From: Thermogemmatispora sp.
Lineage (GTDB): Bacteria > Chloroflexota > Ktedonobacteria > Ktedonobacterales > Ktedonobacteraceae
Reading direction: 5' to 3'
Assembly (NCBI RefSeq): GCF_019683635.1
Contig: NZ_JADGIA010000007.1
Location: 1-57,533, forward strand
Length of the DNA: 57,533 nt
In this document: positions 43,526 through 51,973 of the stretch, in pieces
Layout: each line of letters opens with the position of its first letter
How positions within the stretch are numbered: the stretch's first letter is position 1
Made by a program: the position numbers and the translations under genes
The notes under the pieces: model-generated
Seen by the model: only the letters and a program-made list of their open reading frames with translations
Told to the model about the DNA's origin: nothing
Databases searched by the model: none

Positions 43526-44764
43526 ATGCCTGGTGAGGTAGTGCTGGCGTATCAGCTGGGGAAGGACTATATGCCGGTCACCGGTGGGAGCCAGCTCGCC
43601 TATGTCCTGCTGGAGGCCAAGCCCACCGAGATGATGGCCCAGGTCCGTCTGCCCCTGAATTTTGCCCTGGTTCTGGATCACTCCGGCTCCATGAAAGGAG
43701 CCAAGCTGCATAACGTTAAAGAGGCGGTCAAGATGGTCATCGACCACCTGGAGCCGACTGATTACGTCTCCGTCATCGTCTTCGACGACACGGCCCAGGT
43801 GATTATCCCCTCCATGCCAGCTCAGGACAAGGTAGGCATGAAGGCGGCCATCGACCGCATTCGCGACGGAGGCGGTACCACCATGTCGCTGGGCATGATC
43901 CAGGGCCTCAACGAACTGCGACGCTACAGCTTTCCTAATACCGTCAATCGCATGATTCTGCTGACGGATGGGGTCACCTACGGCGATTCAGATCGCTGTC
44001 GCCAGCTTGCCCGCGAAGCAGCAGCTGCGGGAATCGCCATCTATCCGCTGGGCATTGGACAGGACTGGGATGAGAATCTGCTAGACGACATTGGCCAGCT
44101 CAGTGGGGGCATGCCGGCGGAATTCATCAGGAATCCCGCCGACGCCATGAGCATCTTCCAGCAGCAGGTTCAAAGCGCCGTCGCAGTAGCCGTGCGCAAC
44201 GCCGTCCTCACCCTGCGCCTGCCAACAGGCGTCACCCCGAAAAAGGCCGTCAAAGTCTTACCCATCATCAGCGATCTCGGGCAGTCTGTCCTCTCAGACC
44301 GTCAGGTGGTGATTCCCCTGGGCGACCTGGAGAAGGAGACACCCCAGGCCGTGCTGGTCGAACTACTCATCGATCCACGCCCGGCGGGCCTCTTCCGCAT
44401 CGCTCAGGCCGAGTTGTCCTACGATGTGCCCATTGCCAACCTGGTGGGCGAGCGCATTCGTGAAGATATTAAAGTCACATTCACTACTGATCCTAACCAG
44501 GCGGCTCAGGTGAACGCACGAGTCATGAATTTCGCTGAGAAGGCCAACGCCCAGCGCCTCGTGACGCGCATCCTTGATGAGTATAAGCGCACAGGCAAGG
44601 TAACAACCCGCCTGGCACCCAATGTGACGCGCATCCTTGATGAAGAGACACAAGCGGCGCTTGAGCAGATCAGTAAGGGACAGCAGATCTCTCAAGAGCA
44701 AGTCAAATCGATTGGTAACAAGACGAGGAAGCTGACGCAACGCCTAGACGACATCCTGCCCTGA
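43526..44764 (+). CDS. von Willebrand factor A domain protein
   Basis: The 412-residue soluble protein has a vWA domain at about residues 40-230 with a complete metal site: DHSGSMK (residues 51-57), Thr in GGGTTMS near residue 117, and Asp in LLTDGVTYGD near residue 155. A beta-rich domain (about 230-340) and a helical C-terminus follow. vWA domains bind protein partners through the metal. With kinase, PP2C and FHA genes beside it, the layout resembles the TerY-P type vWA-phosphatase-kinase sets known from other bacteria; no ter genes are present here. AAAGGAG precedes the ATG. Confidence 0.88.
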   Translation: MPGEVVLAYQLGKDYMPVTGGSQLAYVLLEAKPTEMMAQVRLPLNFALVLDHSGSMKGAKLHNVKEAVKMVIDHLEPTDYVSVIVFDDTAQVIIPSMPAQDKVGMKAAIDRIRDGGGTTMSLGMIQGLNELRRYSFPNTVNRMILLTDGVTYGDSDRCRQLAREAAAAGIAIYPLGIGQDWDENLLDDIGQLSGGMPAEFIRNPADAMSIFQQQVQSAVAVAVRNAVLTLRLPTGVTPKKAVKVLPIISDLGQSVLSDRQVVIPLGDLEKETPQAVLVELLIDPRPAGLFRIAQAELSYDVPIANLVGERIREDIKVTFTTDPNQAAQVNARVMNFAEKANAQRLVTRILDEYKRTGKVTTRLAPNVTRILDEETQAALEQISKGQQISQEQVKSIGNKTRKLTQRLDDILP

Positions 44765-44903
44765 CAGTACGCAACAGAGCAGAAAGAGCAGAACAGCACG
44801 AGAGGATTCACTGAAGGTGTCGGTCGCCTGCGCCACCGACGCGCGCAGAGGCGAGAAGGCGTGCTTCAGGGGTAACACAGGATTAGAGGAGGAGAGTAGA
44901 ATT

Positions 44904-45569
44904 ATGCCAGTTTATTGTTCGCTGGGTCATGAGAACCCGGATGGTTCGGCGTTTTGCGACGAATGCGGTGAGCCGTTGAGTGCGGCAGCACCAGCGGCGC
45001 CGGCGGCTCCTGTCCCGGCAGCGCCCGTTGCTCCCAGTGGAGCCGCACAGCCAGGCATGCAAACCTGCCCCTCATGCGGCGCGCAGAATCCCCAAGGCGA
45101 GGCTTTCTGTTCAAATTGCGGCGTGAGCTTGCTGGGAGCACCAGCGGCAGTGAGCGCACCAGGCGTGGCGCCAGCCACTCCCGTGGCCTCCCCAGGGCCA
45201 GCAACACCTGCCCCCGCCCCTGCTCCCGTGGCGGCAGGTTCCGCCCTGCACGCCCGACTGATCGTTGAGGCGGATAACCAGGAGTTCGACATTAGTGGGA
45301 AGGACAACATTCTGATTGGCCGTGAAGATGCGGTCAGCAACATCTTTCCCGACATCGACCTCACTCCCCACGGCGGCGAGGAGGGCGGTGTCTCGCGCAT
45401 GCACGCACGTATCTTCATCCAGAATGGCCAGTACATGATCGAGGATGAGAACAGCACCAATTACACCTTCCTGAACCGGCAGCGCCTGGCCCCCAAGACG
45501 CCAACGCCGCTGCACGATAACGACGAGATCAAGCTGGGCCGCGTGCTGTTGCGCTTTAAAACCTCGTAA
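44904..45569 (+). CDS. FHA-domain protein with two N-terminal zinc ribbons
   Basis: The 221-residue protein has two zinc-ribbon units (CSLGHENPDGSAFCDECG, and CPSCGAQNPQGEAFCSNCG near residue 54), an Ala/Pro-rich linker, and a C-terminal FHA domain (about residues 120-221). The phosphothreonine-binding motifs are visible as ILIGRED, SRMHARI, ENSTNYTFLN and IKLGRVLLRF. FHA domains read pThr peptides, so this protein is the probable reader of the kinase at 39434. The ATG at 44904 follows GAGGAGGAGAG; upstream in-frame sequence to 44817 is not domain-like. It ends the cluster and is followed by a hairpin. Confidence 0.9.
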   Translation: MPVYCSLGHENPDGSAFCDECGEPLSAAAPAAPAAPVPAAPVAPSGAAQPGMQTCPSCGAQNPQGEAFCSNCGVSLLGAPAAVSAPGVAPATPVASPGPATPAPAPAPVAAGSALHARLIVEADNQEFDISGKDNILIGREDAVSNIFPDIDLTPHGGEEGGVSRMHARIFIQNGQYMIEDENSTNYTFLNRQRLAPKTPTPLHDNDEIKLGRVLLRFKTS

Positions 45570-45596
45570 ACCAGAGGGGGAGAGAAGAGCCCAAGC

Positions 45597-45642
45597 GGGG
45601 AGGCAGCTGCTGCCAGCAGAGCGCAGCCAGCTATGCCTCCCC
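45597..45642 (+). terminator. hairpin ending the signalling cluster
   Basis: GGGGAGGCA (45597-45605) and TGCCTCCCC (45634-45642) form a perfect 9-bp stem whose loop can form a second small hairpin (GCAGCTGCTGC). The rpmH promoter begins 7 bp later, so this likely separates the two units. Confidence 0.55.
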
Positions 45643-45648
45643 CCGTCA

Positions 45649-45678
45649 TTGACAGCCAGGATCGCTACCCGCTATAAT
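45649..45678 (+). promoter_or_regulatory. consensus promoter of rpmH
   Basis: Perfect TTGACA (45649-45654) and perfect TATAAT (45673-45678) are 18 bases apart, the strongest promoter in the window, as expected for a ribosomal protein gene. Confidence 0.85.
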
Positions 45679-45716
45679 CTACAAGACATCCTTTAGTGGA
45701 GGAGAACGAGGGGTTT

Positions 45717-45851
45717 ATGAAACGCACCTGGCAACCGAAGCGTATCCCCCGCAAGAGGGAACACGGCTTTTTGAAACGCATGGCGACGCGCGCCGGTCGG
45801 CGAGTACTCAAGGCCCGCCGCCTGAAGGGTCGCTGGCGCTTGACAGTCTAG
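45717..45851 (+). CDS. rpmH: 50S ribosomal protein L34
   Basis: The 44-residue, very basic product begins [18 protein letters not shown] and ends GRWRLTV, matching L34 over its full length; Tyr5 of the usual MKRTYQP is Trp. GGAGGAGAACGAGG precedes the ATG. It is the first gene of the conserved rpmH-rnpA-yidD-yidC-jag order. Confidence 0.96.
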   Translation: MKRTWQPKRIPRKREHGFLKRMATRAGRRVLKARRLKGRWRLTV

Positions 45852-45857
45852 CGCCCC

Positions 45858-45906
45858 CCGCAGGCGGGCCGTACTCGGCCCGACGGCGTCGACTCGCCGC
45901 CTGCGG
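45858..45906 (+). promoter_or_regulatory. overlapping hairpins between rpmH and rnpA
   Basis: CCGCAGGCGG (45858-45867) and CCGCCTGCGG (45897-45906) are perfect 10-bp arms. Inside, GGGCC/GGCCC (45866-45881) and CGGCG/CGCCG (45884-45899) form smaller stems that partly compete with the outer one. The structure begins 6 bp after the rpmH stop and has no T-run. It could be a processing site or an attenuator lowering rnpA expression relative to rpmH. Confidence 0.5.
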
Positions 45907-45986
45907 TAGCTCCCTTCCTGGGGTGTCTCTCAAGGCGCTCTCTCTCACCTGTTGGTGAAGATGATAGATCAGAAGTTATCAAGACG

Positions 45987-46382
45987 GTGGCATTAAGACG
46001 CGAACTGCGCCTGCGCAGAAGCCGCGATTTTCAGCGGATCAGGCAGCAGGGAAAGAGTGTTGCCTCCAGGTTGTTGGTCCTCGCCTGGGCACCGACGGAG
46101 AGCGATCAGGTTCGTGTCGGCTTTGTAGTAAGCCGGCGCATCTTCAAGCTGGCCACGCAGCGCAACCGTCTCAAACGCTTGCTCAGCGAGGCCATTCGGC
46201 CTTGTCTGCCGCGGCTGCGCGGCGCGGACCTTGTGCTGATTCCCAGGCGCGAAGCGCTTGAGGCTGATCTACAGACGTTGAAGGCCGAGCTGCAGGTTTT
46301 GTTACGCCGAGCGCGATTGCTGCAGGCCAATGAGGCGTCTGGGCGGCAGCGCCCGGCAGGGAGTGTCCATAAAGGTCGATAG
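45987..46382 (+). CDS. rnpA: ribonuclease P protein component
   Basis: RnpA helps the RNase P RNA cut the 5' ends of tRNA precursors. The 131-residue basic protein has [15 protein letters not shown] at the start, the signature [13 protein letters not shown] near residue 53, and the strand GADLVLIPR. The GTG at 45987 matches the family start; the ribosome site is weak. The C-terminal 20 residues extend past the usual end. The yidD start follows 2 bp after the stop. Confidence 0.94.
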   Translation: MALRRELRLRRSRDFQRIRQQGKSVASRLLVLAWAPTESDQVRVGFVVSRRIFKLATQRNRLKRLLSEAIRPCLPRLRGADLVLIPRREALEADLQTLKAELQVLLRRARLLQANEASGRQRPAGSVHKGR

Positions 46383-46384
46383 CC

Positions 46385-46612
46385 GTGAAGTACGTTGCAA
46401 TGTTTCTGATTCGTGTCTACCAGCGCACCTTTTCCGTCATTCTACCCCCCTCGTGTCGCTTCGTTCCTTCATGCTCACAGTACGGGTACGAGGCAATCCA
46501 GCGCTTCGGGCTGATTCGTGGGGGCTGGCTGACGGTGAAACGCCTGGCACGCTGTCACCCGTTCTATCATGGAGATCTCTATGACCCAGTTCCTGAGCGC
46601 CTGGGCCAGTAG
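46385..46612 (+). CDS. yidD: membrane protein insertion efficiency factor YidD
   Basis: The 75-residue protein carries the family hallmarks [15 protein letters not shown] and [15 protein letters not shown], including the three conserved Cys. YidD acts at the inner face of the membrane with YidC. The GTG at 46385 is the only fitting start, directly behind rnpA. Confidence 0.95.
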   Translation: MKYVAMFLIRVYQRTFSVILPPSCRFVPSCSQYGYEAIQRFGLIRGGWLTVKRLARCHPFYHGDLYDPVPERLGQ

Positions 46613-46641
46613 GCAAGATCGAGGAAGGCAGGAGAAATCCC

Positions 46642-47649
46642 GTGGGGATCAGTGATTTTATCAATGTCGTCTTTACGCAGCCCATCTTCAACGTTTTGAT
46701 GCTGCTGTACCACCTCTTTGGCGATTTCGGCCTGTCGATCATCGTCTTGACGCTCATCATCCGCCTGATTCTCTTCCCGCTGACGCTGCAGCAGCTGAGG
46801 TCAGCCAAGGCAATGCAGGAGCTGCAGCCAGAGATCAGCCGCATCCGCGAGCGTTTCCGCGACGATCCACGCGCCCAGCTAGAGGCCACGCAGGAGCTAT
46901 ACAAACGCTACAATATTAATCCGTACTCGGGCTGCCTGCCATTGCTCCTGCAGTTTCCGGTGCTCTACGGGCTGTACTTTGCCTTCCGGGCGGTCATCGA
47001 TGATGCTTCGTTGAAGGGAAATCAGGGGTTGGAACGGCTCAATGGCTTTATCTATCCCTTCTTGCCGAAGTTTGGCCATTTCCCCAACGTCAACCTCGAT
47101 TGGTTCACCTTCATCAACCCATCCTGGCACCTGTCGCTGGCTCTACCCGACCCAACCCACATTCTGCCGATCCTGGCCGCTCTGGCAACCTTTGTCCAAC
47201 TCTATCTGACTCAGTCCCGCAACAATCGCTCTCTCTCTGCAACGGCTTCCTCCGGCACCAACACCCCTGATGCTCTGGCCGCCCAGCAGCAGACGATGAA
47301 GATCATGACCTGGGTGATGCCCCTGTTCACTCTCTTCTTCGCCTGGAGTTTCCCCGCCGGCCTGGCTCTCTACTGGGCTGTCGGCTCCATTATCATGGCG
47401 GCTCAGTATTACCTGGTCACAGGCCCAGCCAGCCCGTTCTCTCCCTCTCGCAAAGAGGAGGAGAAGCAGCGTGAGCAACTGACCCAGACCCGTGTTCTTG
47501 AGGAGACAATTGAGTCACAGGAGGCGCGACCAGCTTTCTCGGATGAACGCGCCTGGCGCAATGGTACGAGCGCATCACGCCGCCACCTGCGCAGCGCTTC
47601 GGCCCGTCGACGCGGCGTTGTGCGAAGGAGGAATGCTACTCCCAGCTAG
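46642..47649 (+). CDS. yidC: membrane protein insertase YidC
   Basis: YidC inserts and folds membrane proteins. The 335-residue product is of the short form without the large periplasmic domain. It begins with a hydrophobic segment, then FGLSIIVLTLIIRLILFPLT, the cytoplasmic KAMQELQPEISRIRERF loop, NPYSGCLPLLLQFPVLYGLY, and the late helices TWVMPLFTLFFAWSFPAGLA and LYWAVGSIIMAAQYYLV. The tail is basic (RRRGVVRRRNATPS), fitting ribosome contact. The GTG start lies 29 bp after yidD behind GGCAGGAG. Confidence 0.95.
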   Translation: MGISDFINVVFTQPIFNVLMLLYHLFGDFGLSIIVLTLIIRLILFPLTLQQLRSAKAMQELQPEISRIRERFRDDPRAQLEATQELYKRYNINPYSGCLPLLLQFPVLYGLYFAFRAVIDDASLKGNQGLERLNGFIYPFLPKFGHFPNVNLDWFTFINPSWHLSLALPDPTHILPILAALATFVQLYLTQSRNNRSLSATASSGTNTPDALAAQQQTMKIMTWVMPLFTLFFAWSFPAGLALYWAVGSIIMAAQYYLVTGPASPFSPSRKEEEKQREQLTQTRVLEETIESQEARPAFSDERAWRNGTSASRRHLRSASARRRGVVRRRNATPS

Positions 47650-47958
47650 GAGGAGCCAGCATCGATCAGGTTGCCTTGTGCCGGGCTGGGGCGGATTGGA
47701 TGGATTCATTGGGCTGCGTTGGCCTACCCTAGCAATTTACTAGCAGAGCCGATGAGCAGAGCAGGCCTTGTCAGCCAGGAGAGGCTGGCTGCTGCAATAC
47801 GATAACGGCCCAGATCCGGTTCGGTTCGGTTGGTCTGCCCTACCCAGGTTGAACCACTGCCCCGGCTGGCAACCAACTGACCGATTTTCTCGCGCTCTCG
47901 CTCTCGCTTCTCATTCTGCCCGGCATTGTGTGATACCTTCAAGGGAGGCAAGTAAGCA
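47650..47958 (+). other. gap between yidC and jag
   Basis: About 310 bp without a recognised gene. It contains a short GGTTC-type direct repeat (near 47815-47832). No clear promoter was seen, and jag may be read from the upstream unit. Confidence 0.4.
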
Positions 47959-48960
47959 GTGGAAAGCATTGAGGCCAGTGGTAAAAGCGTTGAAGAAGCT
48001 GTCCAGCAGGCTCTGCTCCGTTTGGGCAGGCGCCGAGATGAGGTCGAGGTGACAGTCCTTCAAGAACCTTCACGGGGCGCCTTTGGACTTGGCAGCCGCG
48101 AGGCACGGGTCCGGGTGACGGTTCGTCCCAGCCGCGGCGCAGTGATCACCCCTGAGATGGCCGATGCCATTCTAAGCCAGGTCGAAGCGGGGGAAGAGGA
48201 GGAGGAGGATTTCTTCACAAGCGCCTCTCATGGAGCCTACGACAGTCAGGAAGAGTTTGTAGATTTCTCAGAGGATGAGAACGAGGATGAGGAGGAGCCT
48301 CTGCCCTTCTCCCAGGAAGTGCAGCCGACGGCTCGCCCTCAGCATCTGCCTGGTGGGGAGCAGCTCACCTCTACGCCACCCCCTCCCGTTAGCTCAACCT
48401 CCGCTGGTGTAGCTTCCGCCTCGGCCCCCGTTGCTCCTTCTCCCGCCGAGTCCTCTACTGGCTCACCCGCCACTCAGGAGCCAGTGCAGCCTACACGCGA
48501 GGACATCGAGCTGACTGTCGATGTGCTCCAGCAGATCTTGCGCTACATGAATATCCGCGCCTCGGTCCAGGTACGCTCGACCGATCCGCTTACTCTCAAT
48601 ATCCAGGGCATTCATGAAAATCTGGGCCTGCTGATTGGCCGCCGCGGCGAAACGCTCTCTGCCCTCCAGCTGCTGGTGAACCTCATCGTCAGTCACCGCA
48701 CGAAACGTCGCATGCGCATTATCGTCGATGCGGAGAACTATCGCCAGCGCCGCGAGGAAAATCTGCGCTCGCTGGCTCTGCGAGTGGCACAGCAAGTGCG
48801 CAATTACCGCCGTTCGATCGCCCTGGAGGCCATGCCTCCCCACGAGCGGCGCATCGTGCACCTGGCTCTGGCCGACAGCCAGGATATCAGTACGGAGAGC
48901 ATTGGTGAGGGAGATGCACGCCGCGTAGTGATCTCTCTGAAGCGCCCCGGACGCTCCTAA
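47959..48960 (+). CDS. jag: Jag/SpoIIIJ-associated RNA-binding protein (KhpB)
   Basis: The 333-residue protein has an N-terminal Jag_N domain (about residues 1-55: VEEAVQQALLRLGRRRDEVEV, then EPSRGAFGLGSREARV). A long acidic and Pro/Ser-rich linker covers about residues 75-170. A KH domain follows (about 175-250, with LIGRRGETLSALQLLV) and a C-terminal R3H domain (about 255-325, RRIVHLALAD). It binds RNA and, with KhpA, affects cell division and envelope growth in other bacteria. The linker is longer than in typical homologues. The GTG at 47959 follows GGGAGG. Confidence 0.93.
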   Translation: MESIEASGKSVEEAVQQALLRLGRRRDEVEVTVLQEPSRGAFGLGSREARVRVTVRPSRGAVITPEMADAILSQVEAGEEEEEDFFTSASHGAYDSQEEFVDFSEDENEDEEEPLPFSQEVQPTARPQHLPGGEQLTSTPPPPVSSTSAGVASASAPVAPSPAESSTGSPATQEPVQPTREDIELTVDVLQQILRYMNIRASVQVRSTDPLTLNIQGIHENLGLLIGRRGETLSALQLLVNLIVSHRTKRRMRIIVDAENYRQRREENLRSLALRVAQQVRNYRRSIALEAMPPHERRIVHLALADSQDISTESIGEGDARRVVISLKRPGRS

Positions 48961-49180
48961 GCCAAGCCCGTTATCGATTGGCCAGCCTGGCTGGCTGGTC
49001 CGGTTCTCCCTCTCATCAGAAGGGATTGTCGGCTCGCCAATATGCCGCTTGCCTGCCTTCGTCTTCATGAGGGACAGCGGCCAGGAGAAGTATGGCTTGC
49101 CTCAGGTGCAGGCGGGCAGATACAGGTGATCAAACTGCGCTGTGCAGCGCTGCGCGCGCCAGAGGGGAGGTGTTCTTTTT

Positions 49181-50101
49181 ATGCCTGCGACCGTCCTTCA
49201 GCCTGCTCGCGCTGAGCCACCTGCTTTCCTGTGCATTGGTCATATTACTCGCGATGTGCTTCCTGATGGCTCGTTCGCCCTCGGCGGTACAGTGACCTTC
49301 GCCACGTTGACCGTTGAGCGCCTCGGCCTGCCCGCAGCGCTTGTGACCTGCGCCTCCGCAGACATCTGCCAGCAGCTGCCTTCGCTGCTGCCCGGTATCG
49401 GTCTGGCCGCTCGTATGGCCGCTACGACGACAACCTTTGAGAATCGCTATCAGGATGGTTTCCGCATCCAGTATTTGCGCGCGCGCAGCGAGCCGCTGGA
49501 GACCGAGGATGTTCCTCTCCCCTGGCGTGCAGCCCCGATCGTGCTCCTGGCCCCCCTGGCCCAAGAGCTGACCCCTGAGATGCTTGCTCTTTTCCCGCGC
49601 GGCGAGGGGCGCCTCCTGGCCGCCACTCCCCAGGGCTGGCTGCGGCGCTGGGATAGCGATGGTAGGATCTGGCCTACGCCCTGGGAGGCTGCCGAGCAGG
49701 TCCTGCCTCATCTGGATGCTCTTATCTTGAGCCATGACGACCTGCTGCCATTTGCCAACGGCAGCCGGGCAGAGGCCGAGGCGATTCTACGCCGTTGGAG
49801 CCAACTGGTACCTTTGCTGGTGGCAACGGCAGGCCGCGAGGGGGCCACGCTCTTCCGCCAGGGCCTGGCTCAACATTTTCCAGCCTATCCCGCGCGCGAG
49901 GTTGACCCAACCGGGGCCGGCGATGTTTTCGCAGCTGCATTTCTGGTGCAGCTGGCCCGCTCCGGCGATCCTGCTGCCGCAGTCGATTTTGCCAATTGCG
50001 TGGCGTCCTTCTCGGTGGAAGCCGTAGGCACGCGCGGTATCCCCTCCCCTGACCAGGTGGAGAAACGCCTGGCCGAGCGCCGAGGCTCAGATGCCGGCTA
50101 A
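49181..50101 (+). CDS. PfkB-family carbohydrate or nucleoside kinase
   Basis: The 306-residue enzyme has the ribokinase-fold signature DPTGAGDVFAAAFLVQL near residue 245, with the catalytic Asp, and an N-terminal GHITRDV and GGT segment. It should transfer phosphate from ATP to a hydroxyl of a sugar or similar small molecule; the substrate is not evident. The first PfkB signature is weak, so it is a divergent member. The ATG at 49181 follows GGGAGGTG. Confidence 0.82.
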   Translation: MPATVLQPARAEPPAFLCIGHITRDVLPDGSFALGGTVTFATLTVERLGLPAALVTCASADICQQLPSLLPGIGLAARMAATTTTFENRYQDGFRIQYLRARSEPLETEDVPLPWRAAPIVLLAPLAQELTPEMLALFPRGEGRLLAATPQGWLRRWDSDGRIWPTPWEAAEQVLPHLDALILSHDDLLPFANGSRAEAEAILRRWSQLVPLLVATAGREGATLFRQGLAQHFPAYPAREVDPTGAGDVFAAAFLVQLARSGDPAAAVDFANCVASFSVEAVGTRGIPSPDQVEKRLAERRGSDAG

Positions 50102-50276
50102 CTAATCCTCTCCCCCTCCCCAGTCGCCAACAGGTTCCTTTCGAGAAAGCCTGAGACAGGTCAGCAGGCAAACAGACAGGGCACCGGCGCTATACGCCAG
50201 CACCTCGCGCGTGGTAGAATGGAGAAACCGCTCATCACTCGGGAGGATATCGCGAGCGCCGACAAGGCCAAGCGCT

Positions 50277-51764
50277 ATGATGGAGCAAGCATCGCTCTTT
50301 CCAGATCCAGCATCCAGCCAGAAGGGCACACCGCCGCGCACCAGTGCCACCGCCAGCGAAAACAGAGCTGCTGAGCCGCTGGCTTCCCGCCTGCGCCCCC
50401 GAACACTTGATGAGTTTGTGGGACAGGAACATCTGCTTGGAGAGGGGCGCTTGCTACGGCGCTGCCTGGAGGAGGACCGCGTCCCTTCGCTGATCCTGTG
50501 GGGACCGCCCGGCAGCGGCAAGACAACGCTGGCTAGCTTGATTGCCCGGCTGACTCGCGCTCACTTTGTGACGCTCAGCGCCGTTGCCGCCGGGGTGGCC
50601 GATTTGCGCCGTGTGACCGAGGAGGCTCGCAGGCTACGCCAGCTGCGAGGACAGCGCACCATTCTCTTTGTTGATGAGATTCATCGCTTGAATAAGGCCC
50701 AGCAGGACGCTATTTTACCCTACGTTGAGCAGGGCCTGCTGACGCTGATTGGGGCAACGACCGAGAATCCTTCTTTCGAGGTAAACGCCGCTCTACTCTC
50801 GCGCTGCCGCGTCTTTACCTTGAACCCGCTCAGCGAGGAGGCCGTTATCCAGCTCCTGAGAAGAGCTTTACAAGATGAGGAGCGGGGCCTGGGCCGCTAT
50901 CACCTGGAGATCGACGACGAGGCTTTGCAACAGATCGCCCGTTTCGCCAATGGCGATGCCCGCACGGCACTCAATGTTTTGGAGCTGGCCGCCGCCGGCG
51001 CCCGAGAGGGACGTATCACCGCGGAAACGGTGGCCGAGGCTCAGCAACAGCGGGCCTTGCTCTACGATAAAAGCGGCGACCAACACTACGATACCATCTC
51101 GGCTCTGCATAAGGCCATCCGCGGCTCTGACCCCGATGCCAGCCTCTACTGGCTGGCGCGCATGCTGGAAGCGGGCGAGGACCCCCTCTTTATTGCCCGC
51201 CGCTTGATTCGGATCGCCACGGAAGACGTGGGCCTGGCCGACCCCCTGGCCTTACCTCTGTGTGTGGCCGCCCAACAGGCGGTCCAGTTCGTGGGCCTGC
51301 CCGAGGCTGATCTGGCCCTGGCGGAGGCCGTGGTCTATCTGGCCAGCGCCCCGAAAAGCAACGCCCTCTACCTGGCCTACGGGCGAGCGCGCGATGATGT
51401 GCACCAGCAGCGTCAGGAAGCGGTACCTCTCTCTCTGCGCAACGCTCCCACTACGCTGATGAAACAGCTGGGATACGGCAGAGATTATAAGTATGCCCAT
51501 GATTACTACCGCCAGCTTGAGGAGGAAAGCGACGATCCTTCTCGACCACCAGCCGTGCAGTTGCAGGAGTACCTGCCAGCGAATCTGCAGGGAAGGCGCT
51601 ACTACGAGCCTGGACTGCAGGGCAACGAGGCCAGCATCAGGCGCTGGCTGGAGCGACGTCGCACCTCTTCCACCCCAAGTCAGCCGGCATCGCCCGCGGC
51701 TCACTCTGATACTCACAGTGAGGGTTCTTCGTCCTTTACTGGAGAAAGACATTCTTCATGCTGA
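50277..51764 (+). CDS. rarA: replication-associated recombination protein A (RarA/MgsA)
   Basis: RarA is a clamp-loader-like AAA+ ATPase acting at stalled replication forks. The 495-residue product has Walker A GPPGSGKTT near residue 79, Walker B LFVDEIHR near residue 130, the sensor phrase LIGATTENPSF, the SRCRVF Arg finger, and the C-terminal MgsA part (LYDKSGDQHYDTISALHKAI, EDVGLADP). The final 45 residues are a Ser/Pro-rich extension. The ATG at 50277 follows AAGG; a GTG at 50211 is also in frame. Confidence 0.94.
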   Translation: MMEQASLFPDPASSQKGTPPRTSATASENRAAEPLASRLRPRTLDEFVGQEHLLGEGRLLRRCLEEDRVPSLILWGPPGSGKTTLASLIARLTRAHFVTLSAVAAGVADLRRVTEEARRLRQLRGQRTILFVDEIHRLNKAQQDAILPYVEQGLLTLIGATTENPSFEVNAALLSRCRVFTLNPLSEEAVIQLLRRALQDEERGLGRYHLEIDDEALQQIARFANGDARTALNVLELAAAGAREGRITAETVAEAQQQRALLYDKSGDQHYDTISALHKAIRGSDPDASLYWLARMLEAGEDPLFIARRLIRIATEDVGLADPLALPLCVAAQQAVQFVGLPEADLALAEAVVYLASAPKSNALYLAYGRARDDVHQQRQEAVPLSLRNAPTTLMKQLGYGRDYKYAHDYYRQLEEESDDPSRPPAVQLQEYLPANLQGRRYYEPGLQGNEASIRRWLERRRTSSTPSQPASPAAHSDTHSEGSSSFTGERHSSC

Positions 51765-51842
51765 TACAGATATCATCAAAAAGCAGGGAACTGCCGTTTT
51801 CTTTTCAAAACACGTCTGCATTGAATTGATATACATCTATCC

Positions 51843-51872
51843 TTGACAACCTGGCAGGTTATCTTACATAAT
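51843..51872 (+). promoter_or_regulatory. promoter with palindromic operator
   Basis: TTGACA (51843-51848) and CATAAT (51867-51872) are 18 bases apart. AACCTG-G-CAGGTT, a perfect 6-bp palindrome at 51848-51860, overlaps the -35 box and spacer, where a repressor would block polymerase. It drives the membrane protein gene at 51974. Confidence 0.55.
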
Positions 51873-51973
51873 TATTGGGGCTTGCAATTTGTGCGTCTGG
51901 TGCTTTCGTCGAGCAATGTGCATTGACATTGTGCGCAGCGCCCAGGAAAAACTGATCGAGAAAGGGAGAGCTA

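Noticed and set aside
48975..49005. CCAGCC/GGCTGG repeats after jag as a terminator
   Set aside because: The arms overlap and the loop would be too small; no T-run follows.
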